A stretch of 64,000 nucleotides of DNA from Mucilaginibacter_A sp964244955 (GTDB lineage: Bacteria > Bacteroidota > Bacteroidia > Sphingobacteriales > Sphingobacteriaceae), in NCBI GenBank assembly GCA_964244955.1, contig CAXTKQ010000006.1, forward strand, positions 1 through 64,000, read 5' to 3'. Below, piece after piece: positions 43,336-52,034 of the stretch (position 1 is its first letter; every line of letters starts with the position of its first letter). The notes under the pieces were generated by a model. The model was not told the DNA's origin, did not search any database, and was given only the letters and a program-made list of their open reading frames with translations. The position numbers and the translations under genes are program-made.

Positions 43336-43817
43336 GCACAAAACCGGCTTTTACCGAAAAGCAATACCTCGGCCGCGAGTTTATCCCGATCACCATCCGT
43401 TTGGCGCTGGCCATCCTTTGTTTTGCCATTTATTTTTTTACTGCCGAGCGCGAACGCAACGGCGATTTACTGTTGGTGGTTGGTTTTGGTATTTTGGTGA
43501 TTTCCATCCTGATGGGTTTTATGCTGCATTTCCGCATCCGTGTAGTCAATAAAAGTGTGCTGGTTGATGGTTTGTGGACGACACAGTTGGTGAAGATTGA
43601 TTTAAACAGCATCACCCACGTGGAGCAGAAACCCTATAGCCGTTACATCCTTAACAACCCGGTTTACAATTTGCACAAAAGAGGAACGATCCGTTTTTAT
43701 ACCGGCGGCAATTGCGCCGTGCATTTAACCGACCGGGATGGTTTGGTTTATATCATCGGTTCGCTGTATCCGAATGAATTGGAACGGGCGATTTTGGGGG
43801 AAATGGGGAAAAAGTAA
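43332..43817 (+). CDS. small membrane protein with PH-like domain
   Basis: The 161-residue product has two membrane helices (about residues 16-36 and 43-64) followed by a soluble C-terminal domain (about 65-155) with the strand pattern VDGLWTTQLVKIDLNSITHVEQKPYSRY and GGNCAVHLTDRDGLVYIIGS, reminiscent of bacterial pleckstrin-homology (YdbT/YcxB-like) domains. Function unknown; probably inner membrane. The ATG overlaps the tilS stop by 4 bases, so the two are co-translated. Confidence 0.62.
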   Translation: MSTKPAFTEKQYLGREFIPITIRLALAILCFAIYFFTAERERNGDLLLVVGFGILVISILMGFMLHFRIRVVNKSVLVDGLWTTQLVKIDLNSITHVEQKPYSRYILNNPVYNLHKRGTIRFYTGGNCAVHLTDRDGLVYIIGSLYPNELERAILGEMGKK

Positions 43818-43940
43818 TTTTAGTTCATATTCTCAAGCATTCAAAGTTGAAAAGTGGGTTAGGTTTTAATCAACATTAAAAAATAAACCTGCACTTAAAA
43901 TAGTTTTACATTACTTATCCAGCTAAAATAAGTGCTTTAA

Positions 43941-44954
43941 ATGGTTAACAGTTATATTGAGGATATACGGGAAATTTTGTCGAGGGCACGACAAAAAGTG
44001 TATGCAACCATTAATGCTACAATGGTTCAGGCTTATTGGCAAATAGGCAAACGTATTGTGGAACAGGAACAGGAAGGAGAGAAGCGTGCAGCGTATGGCG
44101 AGCAGGTTTTAAAGGAATTATCCATAGCTCTTACTACTGAATTTGGAAAGGGTTTTTCTGCTGCTAACCTTCGTAACTTCCGGCAATTTTATTTAACTTA
44201 TCCTAACCAAAAGATTTGCTACACACTGTGTAGCAAATTAACCTGGAGCCACAACAGGTTAATTATGAGAATTGATGATAATGAGGCTCGAAACTGGTAT
44301 CTAAAAGAAGCAGCAGAGCAAGGTTGGAGTGTAAGAACTTTGGAACGTAACCTTAATACACTTTACTACCAGCGCTTAATTTCTTCGCAAAAAAGTCAGA
44401 ATAATTCAAATGAAAGCCAAATAGAAAAATCAAATCTGGCCGACTTTATAAAAGACCCATACATCTTCGAATTTTTAAATATTTCTGAACCGATAACCAC
44501 ATCAGAGAGGGAAATAGAAACAGCTTTGATCCAAAACCTACAACAATTTTTATTAGAATTAGGCAAAGGGTTTTCTTTTGTAGCAAGACAATTCAGGATT
44601 AGTTCAGAAACGGAGCATTACTATATTGATCTTGTTTTTTACAATTACCTGCTCAAGTGTTTTGTTTTGATTGATCTTAAAGCAGGAAAATTATCTCATC
44701 AGGATATTGGGCAGATGGATATGTACCGTAGAATGTTTGATGACTTGAAGAAACCTAAAGGTGATAACCCTGCCATTGGTATAATTCTCTGTTTGGAAAA
44801 AAGCGAAACAGTAGTAAAATATTCTGTGATGAATGATAATCCTGCATTATTTGCTGCTAAATATAAACCCTATCTTCCTACCGAAGCAGAATTAATTACA
44901 GAAATAGAAAGGGAAAAAATCAGGCTTAAACTATCAGACGCAAAAAACGAATGA
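43941..44954 (+). CDS. PD-(D/E)XK nuclease domain protein (DUF1016/YhcG family)
   Basis: The 337-residue protein has the N-terminal DUF1016 region (about 1-170, with VYATINATMVQAYWQIGKRIVEQEQ and GWSVRTLERN) and the C-terminal YhcG nuclease domain, with IDLVFYNYLLKCFVLIDLKAG giving the D...DLK active-site pattern of PD-(D/E)XK nucleases. Family members are frequent in mobile and variable regions. The gene is more AT-rich than its neighbours and lacks a good dispersed repeat (only a near-match at about 44301, within conserved protein sequence), so it is likely acquired. Substrate and role unknown. Confidence 0.85.
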   Translation: MVNSYIEDIREILSRARQKVYATINATMVQAYWQIGKRIVEQEQEGEKRAAYGEQVLKELSIALTTEFGKGFSAANLRNFRQFYLTYPNQKICYTLCSKLTWSHNRLIMRIDDNEARNWYLKEAAEQGWSVRTLERNLNTLYYQRLISSQKSQNNSNESQIEKSNLADFIKDPYIFEFLNISEPITTSEREIETALIQNLQQFLLELGKGFSFVARQFRISSETEHYYIDLVFYNYLLKCFVLIDLKAGKLSHQDIGQMDMYRRMFDDLKKPKGDNPAIGIILCLEKSETVVKYSVMNDNPALFAAKYKPYLPTEAELITEIEREKIRLKLSDAKNE

Positions 44955-44986
44955 TTCCAATTTTACTTTCCTCCCACAACTTCCCG

Positions 44987-45017
44987 TTTGCAGCTCCTTC
45001 CAAAACTCCTATATTTG
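44987..45017 (+). promoter_or_regulatory. promoter of the cys operon
   Basis: -33 TTTG (44987-44990) and -7 TATATTTG (45010-45017) with a 19-bp spacer: a textbook Bacteroidota promoter, about 30 bases before the SAM riboswitch. Confidence 0.75.
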
Positions 45018-45044
45018 CAGCACTCCACACGATAAAAAGTTTGG

Positions 45045-45146
45045 TTTATACAGAAGAGGTGAGAGATCAGGCTCCGTAACCCTCTGGCAACCCGCTTCAA
45101 TTTTGAGGCAAGGTGCCAAATCCTGCTCCGCAAGGAGGACTATAAA
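45045..45146 (+). ncRNA. SAM-I (S-box) riboswitch
   Basis: The core is clear: AGAGGTGAGAGATCAGGCTC (45055 onward), then CCCTCTGGCAACCC and AAGGTGCCAAATCCTGC, the conserved strands around the SAM pocket. P1 can form between TTTATA (45045-45050) and TATAAA (45141-45146). It binds S-adenosylmethionine and lowers expression of downstream sulfur/methionine genes. The P1 3' strand ends six bases before the ATG of a small ORF (45153), and about 150 bases before cysH. No downstream terminator stem is obvious, so control could be translational. Confidence 0.88.
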
Positions 45147-45152
45147 TTGAAG

Positions 45153-45236
45153 ATGAAAAAAAATACATTTACCACTTATTTTACGGCTGTGTATTCAAGC
45201 TTGGGTTATCATATTCATTCTAGTAATTTTTGCTGA
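45153..45236 (+). CDS. possible leader peptide, 27 aa ending in Cys
   Basis: ATG to TGA encodes MKKNTFTTYFTAVYSSLGY then HIHSSNFC and stop. It starts six bases after the riboswitch P1 helix and ends 65 bases before cysH. Ending with Cys just before the stop, in front of a cysteine-pathway operon, suggests a leader peptide sensing Cys-tRNA supply, but no alternative RNA structures were worked out. Aromatic/Ser-rich, with no membrane segment or signal. A second tiny ORF (15 codons) starts at 45248 and could also be incidental. I do not know a family for either. Confidence 0.4.
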   Translation: MKKNTFTTYFTAVYSSLGYHIHSSNFC

Positions 45237-45300
45237 GACAAACTAAAATGATAATCCAGAGATTGAATAAAACAAACAACCTACAAAACCGATAGACATA

Positions 45301-46059
45301 ATGGAAGCAGCCCAATTGACAGCACTGGAAAAAGAATTTGAAAATATACCGCTAAAAGAAGCATTGCAATTAATTGCAGCGCGTTTTCCGGGGCAGGTTG
45401 CTTTTTCAACTTCCTTCGGGATGGAAGACCAGGTAATTACGCACCTGATCGGTAAAAATAAAATCCCGATGAAAGTTTTTACTTTAGATACTGGCCGTTT
45501 GTTCAACGAAACCTACGAAGTTTGGTCGGCCACGGCAAATGCTTTTGACCTGCAAATTGATCCTTATTATCCCTATGCCGAAGAAATCCAGCATTTTGTA
45601 CGGGAAAAAGGCATCAACAGTATGTACTTATCCGTGGATAACCGAAAAGAATGTTGCCGCATCCGCAAAATTGAGCCATTAAAAAGAGCATTAAAAGGCG
45701 TAGCCGTTTGGGTTACCGGCGTTCGTGCGGCGCAGTCGGCCAATCGGCAGAATTTTAAACTATTTGAGTGGGACGAAGCTTTTCAAACCGTTAAATTTAA
45801 TCCGCTGCTGCATTGGAGCGACCAGGACGTTGCCGATTTTATCCACCAAAACCACACGCCTTACAACAAATTACACGATCAGGGTTTTTTAAGCATTGGC
45901 TGCGCGCCTTGTACACGTGCCATTCAATTTGGCGAAGACCCGCGCGCCGGACGCTGGTGGTGGGAAGATTCGAAGAAAGAATGCGGATTGCACCAGACCA
46001 AAGTATTGGCCGATATTACCGACCCGGAATTAACACAACAAACTAATATTCATTCATGA
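45301..46059 (+). CDS. cysH: phosphoadenylyl/adenylyl-sulfate reductase
   Basis: CysH reduces activated sulfate to sulfite using thioredoxin. The 252-residue protein has the PAPS-reductase core (STSFGMEDQVITH, TLDTGRLFNET) and, unlike E. coli CysH, the four Fe-S cysteines CC (118-119) and CAPC (201-204), plus the catalytic Cys in KKECGLH (228). The cluster indicates an APS-type (or dual) reductase, fitting the absence of CysC in the operon. First structural gene after the SAM riboswitch; its stop overlaps cysD by 4 bases. LKEAL at the N-terminus is a dispersed-repeat copy (45351-45367). Confidence 0.93.
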   Translation: MEAAQLTALEKEFENIPLKEALQLIAARFPGQVAFSTSFGMEDQVITHLIGKNKIPMKVFTLDTGRLFNETYEVWSATANAFDLQIDPYYPYAEEIQHFVREKGINSMYLSVDNRKECCRIRKIEPLKRALKGVAVWVTGVRAAQSANRQNFKLFEWDEAFQTVKFNPLLHWSDQDVADFIHQNHTPYNKLHDQGFLSIGCAPCTRAIQFGEDPRAGRWWWEDSKKECGLHQTKVLADITDPELTQQTNIHS

Positions 46060-46949
46060 GCTCCAATCATTTAAAAGAACTGGAAGAAGAATCCATTTAT
46101 ATTATGCGCGAAGTGGCTGCGCAATTTGAGCGGCCGGCTTTATTATTTTCCGGCGGAAAAGATTCGATTACGCTGGTCCATTTGGCGCGTAAAGCTTTTT
46201 ATCCGGCTAAATTTCCGTTTCCGTTGGTGCATATTGATACCGGACATAATTTCCCGGAAACGCTCACTTTTCGTGATCAATTGGTCGGAAAAATTGGTGC
46301 GCAATTAATCGTTCGTTATGTACAAGATAGTATCAACCAGAAAAAAGCAACCGAAGAAACCGGAAAATATGCCAGTCGGAACAGCTTGCAAACGGTAACG
46401 CTTCTGGATACGATTGAAGAATTTAAGTTTGATGCTTGCATTGGCGGCGCACGTCGCGACGAAGAAAAAGCACGTGCCAAAGAACGTATTTTCTCAGTTC
46501 GTGATGAGTTTGGTTCATGGGAGCCAAAACGCCAGCGGCCGGAATTATGGGCACATTTAAACGGCATGATTAATTACGGCGAAAATGTGCGTTGTTTCCC
46601 AATCAGCAACTGGACAGAGTTGGACGTTTGGAATTACATCAAACAGGAACAATTAGATTTGCCAAGCATTTATTTTACACATCCGCGTGAAGTTTTGGTG
46701 CGCGATGGTCAACTCTTCCCATATTCAGAATTTTTAAATATGGATGGCGAAGAAGTTTCGACGCAAGATGTTCGTTTCCGTACCGTTGGCGATATGACTT
46801 GTACCGCAGCCGTTTCTTCTACCGCCGGCACTTTGGATGATATTATTGCAGAAATTAAATCTTCCCGAATTTCAGAACGTGGTGCGCGGATGGATGATAA
46901 GCGATCCGAAGCGGCGATGGAGAAACGGAAATTGGCGGGATATTTTTAA
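46056..46949 (+). CDS. cysD: sulfate adenylyltransferase subunit 2
   Basis: CysD is the catalytic subunit of ATP sulfurylase, making APS from sulfate and ATP with CysN. The 297-residue protein has the PP-loop FSGGKDSITL (about residues 31-40), GGARRDEEKARAKERIFSVRDEFG reduced to GGARRDEEKA, and the C-terminal RxSERGARMDD with KRKLAGYF, all typical. It overlaps cysH by 4 bases and precedes cysN by 27. The stop codon TAA (46947-46949) overlaps the start of a dispersed repeat. Confidence 0.96.
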   Translation: MSSNHLKELEEESIYIMREVAAQFERPALLFSGGKDSITLVHLARKAFYPAKFPFPLVHIDTGHNFPETLTFRDQLVGKIGAQLIVRYVQDSINQKKATEETGKYASRNSLQTVTLLDTIEEFKFDACIGGARRDEEKARAKERIFSVRDEFGSWEPKRQRPELWAHLNGMINYGENVRCFPISNWTELDVWNYIKQEQLDLPSIYFTHPREVLVRDGQLFPYSEFLNMDGEEVSTQDVRFRTVGDMTCTAAVSSTAGTLDDIIAEIKSSRISERGARMDDKRSEAAMEKRKLAGYF

Positions 46950-46973
46950 TGCTGTTTTTATCCCTATAAAATT
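46948..46973 (-). repeat. dispersed repeat between cysD and cysN
   Basis: AATGCTGTTTTTATC + TATAAAATT; begins within the cysD stop codon and ends 3 bases before the cysN ATG. Confidence 0.82.
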
Positions 46974-46976
46974 AAC

Positions 46977-48224
46977 ATGGAACTTTTAAAATTCTCAACC
47001 GCGGGTAGTGTAGATGATGGCAAAAGCACGCTCATCGGCAGATTGTTGTACGATACCGGCTCGTTAACCGAAGACCAATTGGAAGCGGTGGAAGCAGCGA
47101 GCAAACGCAAAGGTTTTGATTACCTCGACCTTTCTTTGCTGACCGACGGTTTAAGTGCCGAACGTGAGCAAGGTATTACTATTGATGTAGCGCACATTTA
47201 TTTTGCCACGGCCAACCGTAAATTTATCATTGCCGATACGCCCGGCCATGTAGAATATACGCGCAACATGGTTACCGGTGCATCCAATTCCAGGCTTTCT
47301 ATTATTTTGATTGATGCACGAAAAGGCGTGATTGAGCAAACACAACGCCACTTTTTTATCGCCAATTTATTGCAGATTCCGGAGATTGTGGTTGCGGTAA
47401 ACAAGATGGATTTGGTTGATTTTCAGCAGGCAAAATTTGATGCGATAAAAGAAGCATTCCTGCAGTTTACGCAAGGTTTCCCCAACTTCAAACAAAACAT
47501 TACGTTCATCCCGATCTCTTCCCTGAAAGGCGATAATGTGGTAAACGAATCCGAAAATATGCCCTGGTACAAAGGGAAATCCTTGTTGCATTACCTGGAA
47601 AATGTAGATGTAAACAGTTATGTAAACAAGAAAGATGCACGTTTTCCGGTGCAGTATGTAATCCGTCCGCATTCCGAAGAGTTTCATGATTACCGCGGTT
47701 ATGCCGGCCAGGTGATCAGCGGTGCGTTTTCGGTAGGCGAGGAAGTTACGGTGCTGCCTTCTCAACAAAAATCCAAAGTAAAACAAGTGGTTACGTTTGA
47801 TGGTGATCTGGAAATTGCCGAAACGAACGCCTGCGTTACGTTATTGTTGGAAGATGAAGTGGACATTACCCGCGGAAATATGCTGGTAAAAACAGCAAAC
47901 CCGCCGCAAATTGATAAAGAAATTACGGCCGATATTTGCTGGATGGACACGCAGCCTTTGGTTCAGGGCGGAAAATATTTGATCGAACACAGTCATAATT
48001 TAATTAAAGCGATGGTGCGGGAAGTGGATTATATCGTCCATACAAGCACGCTGAACAAAGACACCGAAACCAAAACTATCAAACTAAACGATATTGCCCG
48101 CGTAAAAATCAAAACCGCGCAGCCGCTTTTTTTCGACCCGTACGAACAAAACCAGGCCAACGGTTCTTTTATTTTAATCAACGAACAGACTAAAAATACG
48201 GTAGCGGCGGGGATAATTGTGTAG
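46977..48224 (+). CDS. cysN: sulfate adenylyltransferase subunit 1 (GTPase)
   Basis: CysN is the GTPase that drives sulfate activation by CysD. The 415-residue protein has the EF-Tu-like motifs GSVDDGKSTLIGR (P-loop, residues 8-20), DTPGHVEYTRNM, and NKMDL, then two beta-barrel domains. There is no fused APS kinase (CysC) domain, consistent with an APS-reducing pathway. The segment AIKEAFL (47442-47460) is a dispersed repeat and is preceded by CAAAATTTG, an extended unit inside conserved coding sequence. Confidence 0.95.
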   Translation: MELLKFSTAGSVDDGKSTLIGRLLYDTGSLTEDQLEAVEAASKRKGFDYLDLSLLTDGLSAEREQGITIDVAHIYFATANRKFIIADTPGHVEYTRNMVTGASNSRLSIILIDARKGVIEQTQRHFFIANLLQIPEIVVAVNKMDLVDFQQAKFDAIKEAFLQFTQGFPNFKQNITFIPISSLKGDNVVNESENMPWYKGKSLLHYLENVDVNSYVNKKDARFPVQYVIRPHSEEFHDYRGYAGQVISGAFSVGEEVTVLPSQQKSKVKQVVTFDGDLEIAETNACVTLLLEDEVDITRGNMLVKTANPPQIDKEITADICWMDTQPLVQGGKYLIEHSHNLIKAMVREVDYIVHTSTLNKDTETKTIKLNDIARVKIKTAQPLFFDPYEQNQANGSFILINEQTKNTVAAGIIV

Positions 48225-48277
48225 GAAGCTGTCAGCAGTTAGCAATCAGCTTTCAGCCACTTGCAGATTCGTCGCTT

Positions 48278-48385
48278 TGTCATCCCGACGATAGGAGGGA
48301 TTTTCATTGAAGCGATAGAGAATTTAGGCCGATAAAAGAAGCATTGCAAATTGAAAGAAGATTTCTCCCTACGGTCGAAATGACA
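48278..48385. repeat. long imperfect inverted repeat (copy 3) interrupted by a dispersed repeat
   Basis: It begins TGTCATCCCGACGATAGGAG and ends CGGTCGAAATGACA. A TAAAAGAAGCAT copy (48329-48347) lies in its loop. Located between cysN and the OsmC-like gene. Confidence 0.75.
48329..48347 (+). repeat. dispersed repeat CCGATAAAAGAAGCATTGC
   Basis: Exact core preceded by GAATTTAGG, i.e. a full extended unit, in the loop of the long inverted repeat. Confidence 0.85.
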
Positions 48386-48454
48386 AAACCTAAAGCATCG
48401 GCACAAGTATCAAACAAGAACTCACAACCCGCAACTGAAAACCCACAACTGAAA

Positions 48455-48868
48455 ATGCAAATCAACCTCAGCAGAAAAAATCAAGCTTACCATTTTGAAG
48501 CTGTGAATGCGCAAGGCAACACATTAAACATGGATGCGAATCCGGCAATTGGCGGAGAAAACCAAGGATTCCGTCCGATGGAAACAGTATTAGCAGCTTT
48601 AGGCGGGTGCAGCGCGATTGATATGATTTCCATTTTGAAAAAGCAAAAAGAACCGATTGAAGATTTACAGATTAGCATTAACGGTCATCGTTTTGAAGGT
48701 AAAGAACCTTCTTTGTTTGAAACCATTGATATCGAATTTCATGTTTTCGGTGCGGTAAACGAAGCAAAAATACAGCGCGCTTTGGAACTTACTTTCGAGA
48801 AATATTGTTCCGTCGCGTTAATCCTCAGCAAAACCGCAAAAATTAATTTTTCCTACAAGCTCAACTAA
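48455..48868 (+). CDS. OsmC family protein
   Basis: The 137-residue protein fits OsmC/Ohr-like peroxidases: NPAIGGENQGFRPMETVLAALGGCSAIDM with its cysteine (about 49-64) and the C-terminal KYCSVALILSKTAKI with a second cysteine. The two Cys reduce organic hydroperoxides in characterised members. The ATG at 48455 is preferred; the frame is open upstream to 48344 but only through low-complexity and repeat sequence. Located inside the sulfur-assimilation locus, 5 bases before metZ, suggesting a link to thiol/sulfide metabolism. Confidence 0.85.
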   Translation: MQINLSRKNQAYHFEAVNAQGNTLNMDANPAIGGENQGFRPMETVLAALGGCSAIDMISILKKQKEPIEDLQISINGHRFEGKEPSLFETIDIEFHVFGAVNEAKIQRALELTFEKYCSVALILSKTAKINFSYKLN

Positions 48869-48873
48869 ATACC

Positions 48874-50067
48874 ATGAGTCAGCATTTTGAAACGCAAGCC
48901 GTTCGCACCCAATTAGAGCGCACACAGTACAAAGAGCATTCTGTGCCGATTTACATGACTTCCAGCTACAAGTTTGACGATGCAGAAGAAATGCGCGCGC
49001 TGTTTACCGGCGAACAGGAAGGCAACATTTACAGCCGCTACGCCAACCCAAACGTGGATGAATTCATTACCAAAATGGCAGTTTTGGAAGGCGCGGAAGA
49101 CGGCTGGGCGACGGCAACCGGCATGGCGGCTATTTTTACCACTTTCGCTACGTTTTTAAAACAAGGCGACCATGTGCTTTCGAGCCGTTCGGTTTTTGGT
49201 TCTACGCACCAATTGCTTAACAATATTTTGCCAAAATGGGGCATCAGTTATACGTATGCTGATTTGGATAAAACCGAACAATGGGAAGCAGTCATCCAAC
49301 CCAACACCAAAATGATTTTTGTGGAAACGCCTTCCAACCCGGGAATTGACATTATTGATTTGGAATGGCTGGGCAACTTTGCCAAAAAACACCAAACGCT
49401 GCTGGTGGTAGATAACTGTTTTGCAACGCCTTATTTGCAGCAACCCATCAAGTACGGAACCGATTTGTCCATCCATTCGGCCACAAAATACATAGACGGA
49501 CAAGGCCGTGCTTTAGGCGGCATTATTTTAGGCCGAAGCGAACTGATTAAAGAAATTGAAGGTTTTGCGCGTCATTCCGGTCCGGCTTTATCGCCGTTTA
49601 ACTCCTGGATTTTAAGCAAAAGTCTGGAAACTTTGGCCGTTCGGATGGACCGACATTGCGAAAGCGCGCTGAAAGTAGCCACGGCTTTGGAAGCAAACCC
49701 GGAAGTGGAATTGGTGAAATATCCTTTTCTGCCTTCACATCCGCAGTACGAAACCGCTAAAAAACAAATGAAACAAGGCGGCGGCATTATCACTTTTATT
49801 CCGAAAGGCGGATTGGAACGGGCAGCTAAATTTTTAGACGCTTTAAGGCTGTTTTCAATTTCGGCTAATTTGGGCGACACACGTTCGATTGCCACACATC
49901 CGGCTTCCAGCACGCACTCCAAACTAACGGAGGAGCAGCGGAATGAAGTTGGTATCCAGCCAGGAACCATCCGTTTGTCTATCGGCTTGGAACATGCCGA
50001 CGATATTTTGCAGGATATTGAGCAGGCGTTGAAAACTTCTGTGATGGAATTGGAAACCTCAAAATAA
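48874..50067 (+). CDS. metZ: O-succinyl/O-acetylhomoserine sulfhydrylase (MetZ type)
   Basis: This PLP-dependent Cys/Met metabolism enzyme joins sulfide to an activated homoserine to give homocysteine. The 397-residue protein has the family motifs YSRYANPNVDEF, ETPSNPGIDIIDLEWL, the PLP lysine in SIHSATKYIDGQG (Lys near residue 206), and the C-terminal SIGLEHADDILQDIEQAL. MetZ, MetB and MetC are hard to separate by sequence; direct sulfhydrylation fits the neighbouring sulfide-producing genes. It is the last sulfur gene before the restriction-modification insertion. Confidence 0.9.
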   Translation: MSQHFETQAVRTQLERTQYKEHSVPIYMTSSYKFDDAEEMRALFTGEQEGNIYSRYANPNVDEFITKMAVLEGAEDGWATATGMAAIFTTFATFLKQGDHVLSSRSVFGSTHQLLNNILPKWGISYTYADLDKTEQWEAVIQPNTKMIFVETPSNPGIDIIDLEWLGNFAKKHQTLLVVDNCFATPYLQQPIKYGTDLSIHSATKYIDGQGRALGGIILGRSELIKEIEGFARHSGPALSPFNSWILSKSLETLAVRMDRHCESALKVATALEANPEVELVKYPFLPSHPQYETAKKQMKQGGGIITFIPKGGLERAAKFLDALRLFSISANLGDTRSIATHPASSTHSKLTEEQRNEVGIQPGTIRLSIGLEHADDILQDIEQALKTSVMELETSK

Positions 50068-50129
50068 GGTTCCTTAGAATTAAATTGAAAAAACATCTGC
50101 TAACGATTTTAGTAGGTATTTTTTTTATG

Positions 50130-50137
50130 TATATTTG
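50130..50137 (+). promoter_or_regulatory. -7 promoter element of the DNA methyltransferase gene
   Basis: TATATTTG fits TAnnTTTG 23 bases before the ATG; it touches the C-box at 50137-50152. Confidence 0.5.
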
Positions 50138-50152
50138 TTACCTATAGTCAAC
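50137..50152 (+). promoter_or_regulatory. C-box operator before the methyltransferase gene
   Basis: GTTACCTATAGTCAAC, an imperfect palindrome (12 of 16 positions symmetric), between the -7 element and the ATG. The same sequence recurs in two tandem half-copies before the controller gene (53051-53080), so the controller protein probably binds here and represses the methyltransferase. Confidence 0.6.
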
Positions 50153-50159
50153 ATTAGTA

Positions 50160-52034
50160 ATGATAAAAAAGAACATTATAAATGAATTAATCAAAACTAT
50201 TCCTTTGAAGAGTTTAGAGCAGCAGTTGATTTATTTATATATTAAAAGCAAAAACATTGATTACACACAAAGCTCGATCTTAACAAATTATTTTAAGGAC
50301 TTTGAACAAAATATAAAATTATTTTTTGATACTTCTTCATTGAATGTAAATTCGATTAAAGAACTTGAAAAATACTTAGAACTTATAATTCCTCAATCAG
50401 ATCGAAAATTAAATGGAGCTTTTTTTACACCTGATTATATAATTGAATTCATTATAAATGAAATCCAACCAAAAGAAAATGATACTAATCTTGATCCAAG
50501 TTGTGGGTGCGGAGCTTTTTTAGTAGGGTTGTTAGATTTTTATAAACGATCTTTCAATAAATCCATACGTGATATTATTAAAGAAAATATATATGGATCG
50601 GATATTCTTGAATATAATATTTATCGAACAAAGTTGATTTTTACTATTTATGCATTGGAACATGGAGAAATATTACAAGAATCAGATTTCAATTTATTTC
50701 ATCAAGATAGTTTAAAAGCTAAATGGGAATTATCCTTTGATAATATTTTAGGTAATCCACCTTACGTAAAATTTCAAGACCTATCAGACGAAAATAGGAA
50801 CTATTTAGTTAAGCATTGGACAACTGTGGAAGGAGGAACTTTTAACCTTTATTTTGCTTTTTTTGAATTAGGGTATGACCTTTTAAAACCAAAAGGAAAA
50901 TTAGGTTACATAACGCCTAATAATTATTTTACTTCGTTAGCGGGAGAATCAATTAGGAGATATTTTCAACAAAAAAAATGTGTTTCAAGAGTTATAGATT
51001 TCAGTGATAAAAAGGTTTTTGACGCTCAAACTTATACAGCACTTACTTTTTTAAATAAACAAGAGAATGAAGCGATAACGTTTGACAGAATAAAAGAAGG
51101 TTACAAACCTGAGGATTTTTTACTAATCGCAAATGGTTCACCCAACTATCTTAGAAACTTAAACTATAAAAAATGGCGATTGCTAAAAACAGACGAACAA
51201 GAAAACATTAAAAACATAGAAACAATAGGAACACCAATTGGTAAACTCTATGATATTTGTGTTGGTATTGCAACTTTAAAAGATGAAATATTTTTTGTGG
51301 ACGGAAGCCTTGAAAAAAACGGTTGTTACTTAAAAATAACACAGAAGGGAACTTTTGAAATTGAGAAGGAGGTAACAAAATCTGTATACAAAATATCTGA
51401 CTTTAAATCGCAAGAAGAAGCAGAAAAAAACACAAGAAGAATTATTTGTCCTTATAAAATAAAAAAAGGTAGCGCAACACCTATATCTGAAAATAATTTC
51501 AAAAAAGAATTTCCAAAATGTTATGCTTACTTGTTAACAGAAAAAGAAAATCTTTTATCAAGAGACAAGGGTAAAGTAGCTTTTGAACCATTTTTTGTTT
51601 GGGGACGTACACAAGGACTTACAAAGACAGGAAAACGGATATTAAACCCAACATTTAGTCAAAAGCCTCGCTTCCTTTTAGTTGAGGAAAAAGATGCATT
51701 TTTTACAAATGGTTATGGGATATTTTTTAAAGATCGCGAAAATGAAAACGAGCTGTTTTCAAGTTCTGTTAACCCTATTACTCAAATTGAAAATATAGAT
51801 GTTGTACAAAAAATTTTAAACTCAAATATAATGCACTATTATATTAGTAAAACTAGTGTATCTATTGAAGGAGGATATCCATGCTACCAAAAGAATTTCA
51901 TCGAGAAGTTCACAATTCCAGAATTTACAAATAGAGAGATACAATCTCTTCGTTCATTAAGAGAAATCCACCATATTGACGATTTTTTGATAGAAAAATA
52001 TCAACTTGAATTTTTATCTACTAAATCGTTCTGA
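50160..52034 (+). CDS. N6-adenine DNA methyltransferase (gamma type) of a type II R-M system
   Basis: The 624-residue protein has a SAM-binding motif I, LDPSCGCGAFL (residues 111-121), and catalytic motif IV, NPPY (199-202), in the order typical of gamma N6A methyltransferases (TaqI-like). The C-terminal half (about 380-620) is a TaqI-like target-recognition region. There is no nuclease motif, so it is a separate methyltransferase, not a type IIG fusion. Its 3' end overlaps the convergent endonuclease gene by 21 bases. Very AT-rich and without dispersed repeats: an acquired module. Confidence 0.88.
   Translation: MIKKNIINELIKTIPLKSLEQQLIYLYIKSKNIDYTQSSILTNYFKDFEQNIKLFFDTSSLNVNSIKELEKYLELIIPQSDRKLNGAFFTPDYIIEFIINEIQPKENDTNLDPSCGCGAFLVGLLDFYKRSFNKSIRDIIKENIYGSDILEYNIYRTKLIFTIYALEHGEILQESDFNLFHQDSLKAKWELSFDNILGNPPYVKFQDLSDENRNYLVKHWTTVEGGTFNLYFAFFELGYDLLKPKGKLGYITPNNYFTSLAGESIRRYFQQKKCVSRVIDFSDKKVFDAQTYTALTFLNKQENEAITFDRIKEGYKPEDFLLIANGSPNYLRNLNYKKWRLLKTDEQENIKNIETIGTPIGKLYDICVGIATLKDEIFFVDGSLEKNGCYLKITQKGTFEIEKEVTKSVYKISDFKSQEEAEKNTRRIICPYKIKKGSATPISENNFKKEFPKCYAYLLTEKENLLSRDKGKVAFEPFFVWGRTQGLTKTGKRILNPTFSQKPRFLLVEEKDAFFTNGYGIFFKDRENENELFSSSVNPITQIENIDVVQKILNSNIMHYYISKTSVSIEGGYPCYQKNFIEKFTIPEFTNREIQSLRSLREIHHIDDFLIEKYQLEFLSTKSF

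Noticed and set aside
9150..46973. The dispersed repeat as a common promoter element
   Set aside because: Many copies lie inside genes or after stops, and real TAnnTTTG promoters occur without it (44987-45017, 41935-41967). Only near mtaB and recQ does it overlap a promoter position.
48344..48454. Longer start for the OsmC-like protein
   Set aside because: The extra residues come from the long inverted repeat and low-complexity DNA; the ATG at 48455 fits family length.
50160..52034. Methyltransferase as a type IIG (fused restriction) enzyme
   Set aside because: No nuclease motif at the N-terminus, and a separate endonuclease gene converges on it.
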